This document shows positions 1 to 9,282 of a DNA stretch of 64,000 bases, piece by piece; the stretch's first letter is position 1, and every line of letters begins with the position of its first letter. The DNA comes from Erythrobacteraceae bacterium E2-1 Yellow Sea. Lineage in GTDB: Bacteria; Pseudomonadota; Alphaproteobacteria; Sphingomonadales; Sphingomonadaceae. The stretch spans positions 1-64,000 of the forward strand of contig JADCLP010000007.1 of assembly GCA_014983025.1 (NCBI GenBank). The letters run 5' to 3'. The translations under genes were made by a program, and so were the position numbers. The notes below the pieces were generated by a model. The model saw only the letters and a list, made by a program, of their open reading frames with translations. It was not told where the DNA came from and ran no database searches.

Positions 1-13
1 TCGTACGCTTCAT
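1..13 (-). CDS. 5' end of a gene running off the left edge
   Basis: Only the first four codons (M-K-R-T) lie in the window. An ATG at 13 on the minus strand is preceded by a very strong Shine-Dalgarno stretch (GAAGGAAGGA, about 6 bases upstream). It lies 104 bases downstream of the glycosyltransferase stop on the same strand, so it may continue that operon. The fifth codon begins with A. No function can be assigned. Confidence 0.4.
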
Positions 14-116
14 CGTCTGTCCTTCCTTCAAGGCCAGACTCTAATCCAACTTGGAGGAAAATCAGGGGGTCACGTCAAGGCCTCTGCGAAAACCCACCCG
101 CTAACCGCGAAAATGA

Positions 117-1166
117 TCAAGCCACATTTGGCTGTTTGAACTGCTCATAGGCTTCGCTGTACGCGGCATTCAACGCAGCCAGCGACTTTTGTTTATCAAA
201 GCGTTCCAGGCGGTAGTCGGGCACGTCACCGGACCTGCAAAATTTTTTGATAATGGCGGCTGTTCCGTGAATATCCTCGATCGGGAACAGGCGATCTTGC
301 AGATGTTCCAGCAACCCCTCGCTTCCCCGTGTCCGGGTTGCGACCACCGAAACTCCAGCAGCCATCGCCTCAAGCGTCGCAAGTCCAAAAGGTTCGCTCC
401 GCGATGCGGAAACGAACAGGTCAAGGCCAGCGACCAGATGCCTTACGTCGCGCCGATAACCCAGGAAGTGGACATTGCCCAAGCCCTTCGCACGTGTTCT
501 GAGAAGAATTTCTTCTGGCCCTTCACCGAATACCAGCAGCTGAATGTTCTCGTCATTCAGAACTCTTTGCGCTTCGATCAGCACATCAATGCCCTTGTCA
601 CTGTGCAGGCGGCCGACGGAGCCAACAAGCTTTGCGCCGGAACTTAGATGCAGCATATTTTGCAGGCGACTGCGCATCTCTGCCGCAGGCTTGATCTCAG
701 ATTCCTGAAAGAAATTCGGCGCAAGCCAGGCCTTGCCGGCAAAGTGTTTGGGAATATCCCGGAGTTGCCAAGGCGCGATTGCAATCACACCATCCAGTTT
801 GGCGTGCTGGTTGGTGAAAAACCGCATATGCATATGGCCAAGTTTAATGGAATCCGGAAATGCGGATATTATGGCACGGCAACCAGGCCCAAGATGCGCA
901 TGGAAGATGTCAGGCATGTCACCATTGAAAAGCGCCCTAGCTGCGGACTTCAATTCGGCAGGCGACTTGGCATCTGCAACAAATGCAAATCGAACCCTGG
1001 AATCCAGCCTCTGCCGATAAAAATCATGGGACAGGCTGTCGCCTTCCAGGAAAATCATCCCGACGTCATGATCCGATGCCGAACCATTTGCATACTCGGC
1101 CGCGACAACCTCACTGCCGTTCCATTTATTGGAAAGGCAGACATGGGCGATCCGAAGGCGCGTCAT
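117..1166 (-). CDS. GT4-family glycosyltransferase
   Basis: Predicted retaining glycosyltransferase of the GT-B fold, probably adding a sugar to the capsule repeat unit on the cytoplasmic face. The C-terminal domain carries the family pattern: GSVGRLHSDKG near residue 182 starts the nucleotide-sugar domain, and SRSEPFGLATLEA near 255-267 is the E-x7-E donor-binding motif. I chose the ATG at 1166 because it overlaps the stop of the upstream Stealth gene as ATGA. The longer reading frame from 1181 adds only five residues. No signal peptide or membrane segment is visible. It is co-transcribed with two Stealth genes, so a role in capsule assembly is likely. Acceptor and donor sugars cannot be read from sequence. 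Confidence 0.85.
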   Translation of the reverse strand: MTRLRIAHVCLSNKWNGSEVVAAEYANGSASDHDVGMIFLEGDSLSHDFYRQRLDSRVRFAFVADAKSPAELKSAARALFNGDMPDIFHAHLGPGCRAIISAFPDSIKLGHMHMRFFTNQHAKLDGVIAIAPWQLRDIPKHFAGKAWLAPNFFQESEIKPAAEMRSRLQNMLHLSSGAKLVGSVGRLHSDKGIDVLIEAQRVLNDENIQLLVFGEGPEEILLRTRAKGLGNVHFLGYRRDVRHLVAGLDLFVSASRSEPFGLATLEAMAAGVSVVATRTRGSEGLLEHLQDRLFPIEDIHGTAAIIKKFCRSGDVPDYRLERFDKQKSLAALNAAYSEAYEQFKQPNVA

Positions 1167-2689
1167 CGGTCGGTTTCCCACGGCGCAGGGCGAGAGAACT
1201 TTCTTTCCATGTAATTGGTGAAGGCGCTGTTATTGCTGATGCCGAGATTGCTATCAGCGTCGTTGATGCAGATGCATTTGGTAACCGTATCCCCCATCAA
1301 CCGCTTCATGACGTCAGCAAAAGTTCGGTCGCCCAGACTGGTTCGTACCGCATGTATTGATGCCAACGTCGCCTGGCCGGAAAGATATGCATAAACCGGG
1401 TGCAGGAAGGACGTGGGTGATACGTCTGTGGCGGATCTGAAGCGTGCCTGCGAAGTCTGCTCCAGAGCGGCAGGGAATTCCTGCCACAAGCTTTGCATTG
1501 TGTCTTTGCGGATTGCGAATGGTGTGTGCAGATGGTGCGTGTAAAGCGTTGACCCAAACCGTTCCACCAACAGCTTGTTGGCATTAAGTGCAGCCGTGCG
1601 CCAGGCAGGAGTGGAAGCCAGGGGCTCGCCATAAATGTTGGGCAAATCCTCCATGAAAACACGAACGTTTCCACTGAAGTCGAAGAAATCTGCAGCCGTG
1701 CACTTGTTCCACAGGAACACGTCATCATTCATATAAAGAAAATGTTCGGACAGCCCGGGAATGCGGTGCAGATTGGCCTCGATGGCATGAGAGTTAAAGA
1801 CTGGAAGAGATTTTTTGTCTCTAAATATTTCCTGATGCGATATTATGGTGATCTGATCGTGGTTATCAGCCAGCCAATAGGGCGCCTGATTATCGGTAAC
1901 GATATAAATATGCCTGATAAACTTCGCAAACAAATGGATCGAGCGAAGCGCGTAACGTAGTTCTTCACGGTTGCGAAAGCGGGCCTCGGAAACGCTTTCT
2001 TCGTGGTGTGTTTGCGCTGATGTGGAATGCTTTTTCCGCTTTTCCAGCCACGCAGGGTCTTCACCATCAACCCAGGTGAAAACCACATCGATGGGAAATG
2101 GTCGCACCGCGCTGGCGGATTCTGGAATAGTCAGGGAATCCGCGAATGACGGATCAAACACCTCATCTCCCTGGAGGAAATGTTGACCTGCGGCCAATGG
2201 CGTTCTCTCCTGATAAAGCCGGGAAACTGATGAGACCAGATTGTTCGGGCTGTGGCTGTAGATACGCTCGCTGTCAGCCAACCATGGATCCAGCGCGAAG
2301 GTCTCCACGCCTAACCGATTTTCTCCTTCAAAAAAGTAGAAGATTTTTGACGACCGGTGGTCATCAACCCTTGCTTTGGCGGAAACCTGTACCCTCACAT
2401 CTCCGAACTTGAACTTCCTAATCACGGCGAAGATGTGCGCGCGGTCCTCATGCTTGTAACAAATCCGCTGAACACTGTCATTTGTAGAAAAAATTGTCCG
2501 AATCCAGCATCCGTTTGAGCAAAGATGATTGACAAATGCTGCAAGGACCGGTCCCAAATCGTAGCCATGGTCGACGCCATACTTGGCCAAGGGACGAGGT
2601 AGCTTTCCCTGTTTGCCGCGTTCCCGTAACTTTCGGGCATCCCTAAAGTACAGCCTTGGAGATTTCAGGAATTTTGTAAGTCTGCTCAT
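1163..2689 (-). CDS. Stealth-family capsule sugar-phosphate transferase (508 aa)
   Basis: Stealth proteins transfer hexose-1-phosphate units and build phosphodiester-linked capsules, for example meningococcal SacB. All conserved regions are present: CR1 with DVVFTWVDG at 201-209, CR2 RFRNREELRYALRS at 237-250 followed by IYIVTDNQ, CR3 from FNSHAIE to YMNDDVFL (298-326) with the paired aspartates, and CR4 around ATDVSPTSFLHPVYAY. About 195 residues precede CR1 and match nothing I recognise. The extreme N-terminus (KFLKSPRLYFRDARKLR) resembles the N-terminus of the neighbouring Stealth protein. The gene overlaps the downstream glycosyltransferase by 4 bases. Base composition is visibly more AT-rich than the housekeeping genes, as expected for a serotype-specific, transferred segment. 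Confidence 0.88.
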   Translation of the reverse strand: MSRLTKFLKSPRLYFRDARKLRERGKQGKLPRPLAKYGVDHGYDLGPVLAAFVNHLCSNGCWIRTIFSTNDSVQRICYKHEDRAHIFAVIRKFKFGDVRVQVSAKARVDDHRSSKIFYFFEGENRLGVETFALDPWLADSERIYSHSPNNLVSSVSRLYQERTPLAAGQHFLQGDEVFDPSFADSLTIPESASAVRPFPIDVVFTWVDGEDPAWLEKRKKHSTSAQTHHEESVSEARFRNREELRYALRSIHLFAKFIRHIYIVTDNQAPYWLADNHDQITIISHQEIFRDKKSLPVFNSHAIEANLHRIPGLSEHFLYMNDDVFLWNKCTAADFFDFSGNVRVFMEDLPNIYGEPLASTPAWRTAALNANKLLVERFGSTLYTHHLHTPFAIRKDTMQSLWQEFPAALEQTSQARFRSATDVSPTSFLHPVYAYLSGQATLASIHAVRTSLGDRTFADVMKRLMGDTVTKCICINDADSNLGISNNSAFTNYMERKFSRPAPWETDR

Positions 2690-2735
2690 TTTATTTCTCG
2701 CGACCGAAATATTTTTATATCATGAAAGTAGGTAT

Positions 2736-3866
2736 TTAAATTAGCTCCCAGGGTGCTGGCTTGGGATAGTATGTTGTCAGGAAATTAGACAAGTGACTCT
2801 CATACTCGGTAAACTTATTTCCCTTATCAAGATTAATATGGTCATTAATACAGACGGATAATGGACCTTCATCTTCTCTCGCCATTGACAGCAGCGCGGT
2901 GTAAAAGGTCTTAGCTGACAAGTCTCTGATGTTAAAATACCAGGCCCTGGTCTGTGCGAAGGCGCCCTTGCCGAGGGTATAGGCCATACAGGGATAGAGG
3001 AAGCTGGTGCATAATATATCGGTTTCGCTGCGGAAGCGATTGCCTCGGCAGATTTCGAGAGGCTGTCGAAACAGCGTTTCACAATGCTCAGCTACTGATC
3101 GGCGCTGTGGATGAAAGGTATGCGCAAATTTTCGATCAAAATAATGGCCAAGGTTTTGATGAATCAAATCCCGCGCATTCTTGGTGGCTTGGATTGATGG
3201 AGTGTCATTCGCAGTTCTTGGCGCTTCAGGGATAACTGATGGGCCAACAAACCCAAGTGACAGGCCATTTTCCGTGAAAAAATCAATGACCTTCGATTGT
3301 CTCAACAAAAGAACATCATCATTAAAATATATATAATGCTCGGATAAGTTGGATATCTTGTGAATGCAGCTCTCGATGACATGAGAATTAAAGGTTGGAA
3401 GATTATTTTTGTCTATTATTTCACCGTGCGTGACAATAGATATTTTTTCATGACTTGTATCCAGCCAATGTGGGGTCTGCCCATTTGTAACGATATAAAT
3501 TTTGCGAACCCAGGGTGCAAATTCGTATATTGATCTCAGGCTATAACGAAGTTCATCACGGCTTTTGAAGCGTGCTTCGTAGGCTGCCTCTGGCCTGACG
3601 CTGTCATCACCCAGAAATTCTGCCTTATTGCGCTGAAATGCTGGATCAGCAGCGTCCACCCACGTGTAAACGATGTCAACGTCAAAACTTGGGCTGGCAA
3701 AACCAGATAAAAGTACCTCTGCCCCCGCCGCCTCAGGCAAAGGCGCTCTGTTATCGTGTTTTCGAGGCCGATTGATGTCAGCTGCATGATCGAGAGGATA
3801 ACGATTCAACAACATGTCACGGAAATACAACCCCGGTGTCTTGATGAATTTTCGAAGTTTTGACAT
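2736..3866 (-). CDS. Stealth-family capsule sugar-phosphate transferase (376 aa)
   Basis: Second Stealth protein, shorter than its neighbour and close to the usual family length. CR1 is VDIVYTWVDA at 63-72. CR2 is RFKSRDELRYSLRSIYEF followed by KIYIVTNGQTPHWL. CR3 runs from FNSHVIESCIHKI to YFNDDVLLL. CR4 is ETDILCTSFLYPCMAY. The N-terminus KLRKFIKTPGLYFRD matches the leader motif seen in capsule transferases such as SacB. Two different Stealth enzymes in one operon suggest either two phosphodiester bonds per repeat or a polymerase plus a side-chain enzyme (inference). The stop lies 46 bases before the start of the longer Stealth gene, in an AT-rich spacer. Confidence 0.88.
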   Translation of the reverse strand: MSKLRKFIKTPGLYFRDMLLNRYPLDHAADINRPRKHDNRAPLPEAAGAEVLLSGFASPSFDVDIVYTWVDAADPAFQRNKAEFLGDDSVRPEAAYEARFKSRDELRYSLRSIYEFAPWVRKIYIVTNGQTPHWLDTSHEKISIVTHGEIIDKNNLPTFNSHVIESCIHKISNLSEHYIYFNDDVLLLRQSKVIDFFTENGLSLGFVGPSVIPEAPRTANDTPSIQATKNARDLIHQNLGHYFDRKFAHTFHPQRRSVAEHCETLFRQPLEICRGNRFRSETDILCTSFLYPCMAYTLGKGAFAQTRAWYFNIRDLSAKTFYTALLSMAREDEGPLSVCINDHINLDKGNKFTEYESHLSNFLTTYYPKPAPWELI

Positions 3867-3952
3867 TCGATCGTAATCTTTCGGGTAGCTTGAAACATGC
3901 GTTTAACCATTGGGGCGGTTACGTGCCCGTCCTGTCGCGCAAATAGCCGCGG

Positions 3953-4984
3953 TTACGGCGGGTATGGCGGGGCAGCTTTGGCTTCGCCCACCATCTCACT
4001 CAATTTCCTCTCCCACGCCAGTGCATGCTCCACAATCGTTGGCAAATCGGCATAGCGTGGCCGCCAAGGCAGCGTCGCCTTGATCCGGCTGTTGTCTGAA
4101 ATCAGCGATGCCGGGTCGCCCGCTCGGCGTCCCTCCATCCGTCGTTCGATGGTCTGATTGGTTGCGCGGTCCACAGCGTCGAGCACCTCCAGCACTGAAA
4201 AGCCGCGACCATAACCGCAGTTCATGGTGAGCGAGCGTTCAGGCTGCTCCATCAGCGCCTCCAGCGCCAGCACATGGGCCGCCGCCAGATCGCTGACATG
4301 GATGTAGTCGCGCACGCCCGTGCCATCGGGCGTGTCGAAATCAGTGCCGAACACCGCTACATGATCGCGCTTGCCCAGTGCGGCCTCCACCGCAACCTTG
4401 ATCAGATGGGTTGCGCCTGCTGTCGATTGCCCGGTGCGCGCCTGCGGATCGGCGCCTGCCACGTTGAAATAGCGCAGAGCGCAATAATTCATGCGGTGCG
4501 CCGCTGCGACATCTGCCAGCATGGTTTCTGACATCAGTTTTGACATGCCATATGGGTTGATCGGTTGTTTCGGGCCGTCTTCAGTGACCGGCGACACCTC
4601 CGGCACGCCATAGGTGGCGGCGGTGGAACTGAAGATGAAGTGCGGTACGCCTGCCTCGACTGCCGCAGCGATCAGTGCGCGTGTTTTGGCGGTGTTGTTG
4701 TGATAATATTTGAGTGGATTTTCGACCGATTCAGGCACGATAATCGACCCGGCGAAATGCATGATCGCGCCTATTTTCTGTTCAGCAAAGATGCGCGCCA
4801 GCAGCTCTGCATCCTCAATATCGCCTTCATACAGCGGCACATCTTCGGGCACGGCAAAACGAAACCCGGTGATCAGATTGTCAATCACCGTGACAGGCCA
4901 CCCAGCATCTTTCAGCGCCAGAACGGCGTGGCTGCCAATATAGCCAGCGCCACCAGTGACCAGGACGGGAAGTTTTGCGGACAT
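3953..4984 (-). CDS. galE: UDP-glucose 4-epimerase
   Basis: Interconverts UDP-glucose and UDP-galactose in the cytoplasm, supplying galactose-type donors for surface polysaccharide. The Rossmann motif GGAGYIGSH is at residues 11-19. The extended-SDR catalytic pair is Y145-x3-K149 in NPYGMSKL, with the catalytic-serine segment FSSTAATYG at 118-126. The length of 343 aa is normal for GalE. The leader has an AAAGG ribosome-binding site. The first ~50 coding bases are almost identical to those of rmlB two genes upstream. It is 86 bases upstream of the Stealth genes on the same strand. A relative such as UDP-GlcNAc 4-epimerase cannot be excluded. Confidence 0.92.
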   Translation of the reverse strand: MSAKLPVLVTGGAGYIGSHAVLALKDAGWPVTVIDNLITGFRFAVPEDVPLYEGDIEDAELLARIFAEQKIGAIMHFAGSIIVPESVENPLKYYHNNTAKTRALIAAAVEAGVPHFIFSSTAATYGVPEVSPVTEDGPKQPINPYGMSKLMSETMLADVAAAHRMNYCALRYFNVAGADPQARTGQSTAGATHLIKVAVEAALGKRDHVAVFGTDFDTPDGTGVRDYIHVSDLAAAHVLALEALMEQPERSLTMNCGYGRGFSVLEVLDAVDRATNQTIERRMEGRRAGDPASLISDNSRIKATLPWRPRYADLPTIVEHALAWERKLSEMVGEAKAAPPYPP

Positions 4985-5103
4985 TAGATGCCTTTAGCCG
5001 AATGTGTTTAGTACTGAAGCACGAAAGAGATCGGGGGGTAGGTAACGGTCTGGCATGCGTCAACACAGTCGAACGGCAAGCCGCCCCTAACTCAAGACGA
5101 AAA

Positions 5104-5994
5104 TCATTCTGATTGCCTGCGTTCCTGCAGGAGGCCATGCATATAGTCGCTGAAATTCGTATTGGGATAAGCACCTGCAAATGCTTCGATTTCAGTGTCA
5201 CCTATCCATCCTTGCCGCCAGGCCACCTCTTCCGGGCAGGCAATTTTCAAACCTTGGCGCCGTTCAATCGCGGCGACATACTGGCTTGCTTCAAGCAGGG
5301 AATCATGAGTTCCCGTATCGAGCCAGGCATAGCCTCTCCCCATGATTTCCACATTGAGATTGCCACTCTCAAGATAGCGCAGATTCAGATCGGTGATCTC
5401 CAATTCTCCTCTCGCACTGGGCTCAAGTCCGCGAGCCAAATCCACCACCTTGTTATCATAGAAGTACAGGCCGGTGACGGCGTAGTTCGATTTGGGGTTG
5501 TTCGGCTTTTCCTCGATCGAAACGACGCGTTTCTGGCCATCGAATTCGACGATCCCATATCGCTGCGGATCATGGACATGGTAGGCGAAAATTGTCGCCC
5601 CATCCTGGCAGGTATTCGCTTGCGTAAGCAGTTCACGTAATGGCTGACCATAAAAAATATTGTCGCCCAGAACCAGGGTGACGCAATCGTCACCGATGAA
5701 GTCCGCGCCGATCAGGAATGCTTGCGCCAGCCCATCCGGGCTTGGCTGAACCGCATAACTCAGATGTATCCCCCATTGGGATCCGTCACCCAGTAACTGT
5801 TCGAAACGGGCTGTGTCCTGTGGCGTGGAAATGACAAGGATATCCCTGATTCCCGCCAGCATCAGCGTTGTCAGGGGATAAAAGATCATCGGTTTGTCAT
5901 AAACGGGCAAAAGCTGCTTCGACATCGCCATGGTGACAGGATGCAATCGAGTGCCAGAGCCACCTGCCAGGATGATGCCTTTACGGTTGCTCAT
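5104..5994 (-). CDS. rfbA: glucose-1-phosphate thymidylyltransferase
   Basis: Also called RmlA. Makes dTDP-glucose from dTTP and glucose-1-phosphate, the first step of dTDP-rhamnose and related deoxysugar synthesis. The nucleotidyltransferase signature [11 protein letters not shown] starts at residue 11, followed by [25 protein letters not shown], and [20 protein letters not shown], all typical of the RmlA family. The length of 296 aa is standard. The gene overlaps rmlB by 4 bases, so the two are translationally coupled. rmlC and rmlD are not in this window, so the final sugar (rhamnose, fucosamine, quinovosamine or another) cannot be deduced here. Confidence 0.95.
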   Translation of the reverse strand: MSNRKGIILAGGSGTRLHPVTMAMSKQLLPVYDKPMIFYPLTTLMLAGIRDILVISTPQDTARFEQLLGDGSQWGIHLSYAVQPSPDGLAQAFLIGADFIGDDCVTLVLGDNIFYGQPLRELLTQANTCQDGATIFAYHVHDPQRYGIVEFDGQKRVVSIEEKPNNPKSNYAVTGLYFYDNKVVDLARGLEPSARGELEITDLNLRYLESGNLNVEIMGRGYAWLDTGTHDSLLEASQYVAAIERRQGLKIACPEEVAWRQGWIGDTEIEAFAGAYPNTNFSDYMHGLLQERRQSE

Positions 5995-7070
5995 TGGCGT
6001 GCCCCATAATTAGCTTCCATCCAATTGCGATAGTTCCCGCTGGTTACGTTCCTGACCCAATTTTCATTATTGAGATACCACTCCACCGTCTTGCGTAGCC
6101 CGCTGATGAAAGTTTCTTCTGGCGTCCAGCCAAGTTCCCTTTCCATCTTCGCTGCATCGATCGCGTATCGCCTGTCATGCCCGGGGCGATCGGCGACGAA
6201 GGTGATCTGTGCGGAATAGGATTTGCCATCCGCTCGCGGGCGACGTTCATCCAGAATGCGGCACAACGTTTTGACAACGTCGATATTCGCCATCTCTGCC
6301 CTGCCGCCGATATTGTAAGTCTGACCCACTTGTCCTGCATCAAGTACACGGCGAATGGCGCGGCAGTGATCGAGCACATAAAGCCAGTCACGGATTTGCC
6401 TGCCATCGCCGTAAATCGGCAATGCCGTCCCCTTCAAAGCATTGTGGATGCAGAGGGGGATGAGCTTTTCCGGGAAATGATAGGGCCCATAATTGTTGGA
6501 ACAGTTGGTCGTGAGAGTGGGGAGCCCATATGTATGGTGATAGGCTCTGACCAGATGATCGCTGGCAGCCTTGCTGGCCGAGTACGGGCTGTTGGGTTCG
6601 TACCTGCTATCTTCCGTGAAGGCTGGCGAGTTTTCGTCGAGAGAGCCGTAAACTTCGTCGGTTGAGACATGCAGGAACCTGAATTCGGCCCTTTCATCCG
6701 CCTCACAATCGTTCCAATATTCTGCCACCGCTTCCAGAAGGTGATAAGTGCCAACAACATTGGTTTGTATGAAGGCAGACGGGTCGTGGATACTCCTGTC
6801 CACGTGAGATTCCGCTGCAAAATTCACCACTGCTTTCGGACGATATTTCGTAAGGATATCCCGAACCAACTCCCTGTCACCAATGCTCCCTTTTATGAAA
6901 GTGTGCTTGGGATTTGCCGATATGCCTGCGAGATTTTCAAGATTTCCTGCGTAGGTCAGCGCATCGAGATTGATAACGCCATCGTCGCGATTGCGCACCC
7001 AATCCAGCACAAAATTGCTGCCAATAAAGCCGGCGCCACCAGTAACCAGGACAGGAGGTTTTGCGGACAT
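5991..7070 (-). CDS. rfbB: dTDP-glucose 4,6-dehydratase
   Basis: Also called RmlB. Converts dTDP-glucose to dTDP-4-keto-6-deoxyglucose. It is an extended SDR with the NAD-binding motif GGAGFIGSN at 11-19. The catalytic STDEVYG segment gives T137-D138-E139, the dehydratase dyad region that separates RmlB from GalE. Y163-x3-K167 lies in SPYSASKAA. The length of 359 aa is typical. It starts the rmlBA-galE-Stealth-glycosyltransferase run of genes. The 168-base divergent region before kpsC presumably holds its promoter. The AAAGG ribosome-binding site and early coding bases resemble those of galE. Confidence 0.95.
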   Translation of the reverse strand: MSAKPPVLVTGGAGFIGSNFVLDWVRNRDDGVINLDALTYAGNLENLAGISANPKHTFIKGSIGDRELVRDILTKYRPKAVVNFAAESHVDRSIHDPSAFIQTNVVGTYHLLEAVAEYWNDCEADERAEFRFLHVSTDEVYGSLDENSPAFTEDSRYEPNSPYSASKAASDHLVRAYHHTYGLPTLTTNCSNNYGPYHFPEKLIPLCIHNALKGTALPIYGDGRQIRDWLYVLDHCRAIRRVLDAGQVGQTYNIGGRAEMANIDVVKTLCRILDERRPRADGKSYSAQITFVADRPGHDRRYAIDAAKMERELGWTPEETFISGLRKTVEWYLNNENWVRNVTSGNYRNWMEANYGARQ

Positions 7071-7238
7071 TGAGGGGCCTTTGGAGGGATCGGTCTGATC
7101 GATCGGTGAACGCGAACAAGGGGTTATTGATCCGGTGAGGGTGCGTCAACATGGCCCGGGCGTTAAGTCGCATCCATCCCCGATGGAGCCGGGGCAATCG
7201 CTGGAATCCTTGCTGAATTACACTTAAGGACCATTGCG

Positions 7239-9266
7239 ATGTCCAGTACCCTCCCAGACGCGACTGCAAGCAGACCGGGTAAGCCCCGGCTGGTCGCCAC
7301 TTCGGCCCCGCTCACCCGCAATGCCGCATTGGCAGGGATGTTGGGGGGCGAGATCACCCGCGCGCGCGGACCAGGCGATCCATCGGCAACCATCATCGGC
7401 TGGGGATATAAGCCATCCGGGCAGCGCGCGCTGGCAGCCAAGGGCAATTACGCCGATCATTGGCTGCTGGAGGATGGCTTCCTGCGTTCCGTCGGGCGGC
7501 GGGATGAGGCGCTGGGTGTCAATTTCGACCAGCACGGCATATATTATGCCGCGCATTCACCCAGTCGGCTGTTTGATTTGGTCACGCGCCCACTGTCGGG
7601 TGAAGAGCAGTCGCGTGCGCAGAACCTGATGCGGCTTTGGCGCGAAAACCGCGTGTCCAAATATAATGACGCGCCGTCAGTAAAGGCCGAATTGCCGGAC
7701 GGCTTTGTGCTGGTGGTGGATCAGGTGCGTGATGACCAGTCGATCAGCCATGGGTTGGCGAGTGCCGATACCTTTGCTCAGATGTTGCGGTCCGCGTTGG
7801 CGGAAAACCCCGATGCGCCTGTCGTGGTCAAAATCCACCCGGACAGCGTGAATAACCCGGCAAAGCGCCACTTCGATCCGGCGCAACTGGCGGCCGATCC
7901 GCGCATCACGGTGATTGCAGAGCCGTGCCACATCGTTGACCTGATAGAGCGGGCCAGCGCCGTCTATACCGTCACATCGCAGGTCGGGTTTGAAGGGCTG
8001 ATCTGGGGCAGGCCGGTGCGCACATTTGGCATGCCCTTCTATGCTGGTTGGGGGCTGACACAGGATGACCTTCCCGCGCCCGAAAATCGCTGCTCAGCCA
8101 CGCTGGAACAGCTTGCCCATGCGGCACTGGTGGATTACCCGCGTTATTGGCACCCCATGCATGAAGAGGTGACCTCGCCAGAGGAAATCGTCCGTCTGAT
8201 CGGCATCAATCGCCGCATCCGCGAAAGCCAGCCTGCCACGATTTATGCGCATGGATTTTCGCGCTGGAAAAAGCCCTTTATGGCGAAATTTCTGGCCGGT
8301 GCGGGCGTAAAATTCATCAAGAAATTCGCAGATGTACCCGATGGCGCGAATCTGCTGGTCTGGGGACGCAAACCGGTGCCGGAAGATCGGAATTTCCAAA
8401 TCCTGCGGGCCGAAGATGGCTTTTTGCGATCGTCCGGGCTGGGGGCAGACCTGGTGCGCCCACTGTCACTGGTGGTGGATGATCTGGGGATCTATTTCGA
8501 CAGCACGCAGCCCTCGCGGCTTGAGGCGATTCTGGCAGACCATGCCTTCACTGATGAAGAAAGGGCAGAGGCCGCCGCATTGCGCGAGGCGATTATCGCG
8601 GCTCGGCTGAGCAAGTATAATCTGGGCGGTGGAAGGTGGTACAGACCGGAAACGGACCGGCCGGTTTTGCTGGTGGTGGGGCAGGTAGAGGCGGACGCGT
8701 CGATCAGGTTCGGATCGCCGCAGGTCAATTCCAATCTCGGTCTGATCCAGCGGGTGAGGGCGGACCATCCCGATGCCTATCTGGTGTATAAGCCGCATCC
8801 TGACGTGGTTGCGGGCCTGCGCGAAGTGGGATCGGACGAACAGCGCGCGGGCGAGATTTGCGATGAGGTGGTGACTGCCGCTGATACCATGCAGATGCTG
8901 GAGGAGGTGGACGGGGTCCACACCATGACATCGCTGCTGGGGTTTGAGGCGCTGCTGCGCGGCGTGACTGTTACCTGTTATGGCCAGCCTTTTTATTCGA
9001 GCTGGGGCCTGACAACTGACAGATTACCGCTGGAGCGACGCGGGCGGCAATTGCAGCTGGATGAATTGGTCTATGCCGCGCTGATTGCCTATCCGCGCTA
9101 TTTCAGCCCGCGCTGCGACCTGTTCGTGTCCGCACAGGATATCTTGCGCGAACTGGCGGAGCTGGCTGCGCGCGGCCCGCAAACACGCACATTATATCGC
9201 AAGATATTGCGGGCCGTGGTGGTCCGTGGTGCGGCAATCCGGCGGCGGCTGGGGCTGGTTACGTAA
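7239..9266 (+). CDS. kpsC: capsule beta-Kdo transferase KpsC
   Basis: In ABC-transporter capsule systems KpsC, together with KpsS, builds the short poly-Kdo linker on the lysophosphatidylglycerol anchor at the inner membrane. The 675-residue protein is an internal duplication. The first half includes ILVWGYKPSG-like, EDGFLRSVG, PVVVKIHPDS and TSQVGFEGLIWG. The second half repeats this as LLVWGRKPV, EDGFLRSSGLG, AYLVYKPHPDV and TSLLGFEALLRG. This two-module architecture is characteristic of KpsC/LipA. The start ATG follows an AAGGA ribosome-binding site. It is transcribed toward kpsD, with only 16 bases between the two stops. It is the only transport-module gene on the plus strand. Confidence 0.93.
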   Translation: MSSTLPDATASRPGKPRLVATSAPLTRNAALAGMLGGEITRARGPGDPSATIIGWGYKPSGQRALAAKGNYADHWLLEDGFLRSVGRRDEALGVNFDQHGIYYAAHSPSRLFDLVTRPLSGEEQSRAQNLMRLWRENRVSKYNDAPSVKAELPDGFVLVVDQVRDDQSISHGLASADTFAQMLRSALAENPDAPVVVKIHPDSVNNPAKRHFDPAQLAADPRITVIAEPCHIVDLIERASAVYTVTSQVGFEGLIWGRPVRTFGMPFYAGWGLTQDDLPAPENRCSATLEQLAHAALVDYPRYWHPMHEEVTSPEEIVRLIGINRRIRESQPATIYAHGFSRWKKPFMAKFLAGAGVKFIKKFADVPDGANLLVWGRKPVPEDRNFQILRAEDGFLRSSGLGADLVRPLSLVVDDLGIYFDSTQPSRLEAILADHAFTDEERAEAAALREAIIAARLSKYNLGGGRWYRPETDRPVLLVVGQVEADASIRFGSPQVNSNLGLIQRVRADHPDAYLVYKPHPDVVAGLREVGSDEQRAGEICDEVVTAADTMQMLEEVDGVHTMTSLLGFEALLRGVTVTCYGQPFYSSWGLTTDRLPLERRGRQLQLDELVYAALIAYPRYFSPRCDLFVSAQDILRELAELAARGPQTRTLYRKILRAVVVRGAAIRRRLGLVT

Positions 9267-9282
9267 AATTGCCGTGCTGGGT

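Noticed and set aside
1..13. Start of rpmH (L34, which begins MKRT)
   Set aside because: The first four codons and strong ribosome-binding site fit, but codon five begins with A, which excludes the usual Phe, Tyr or Trp of L34.
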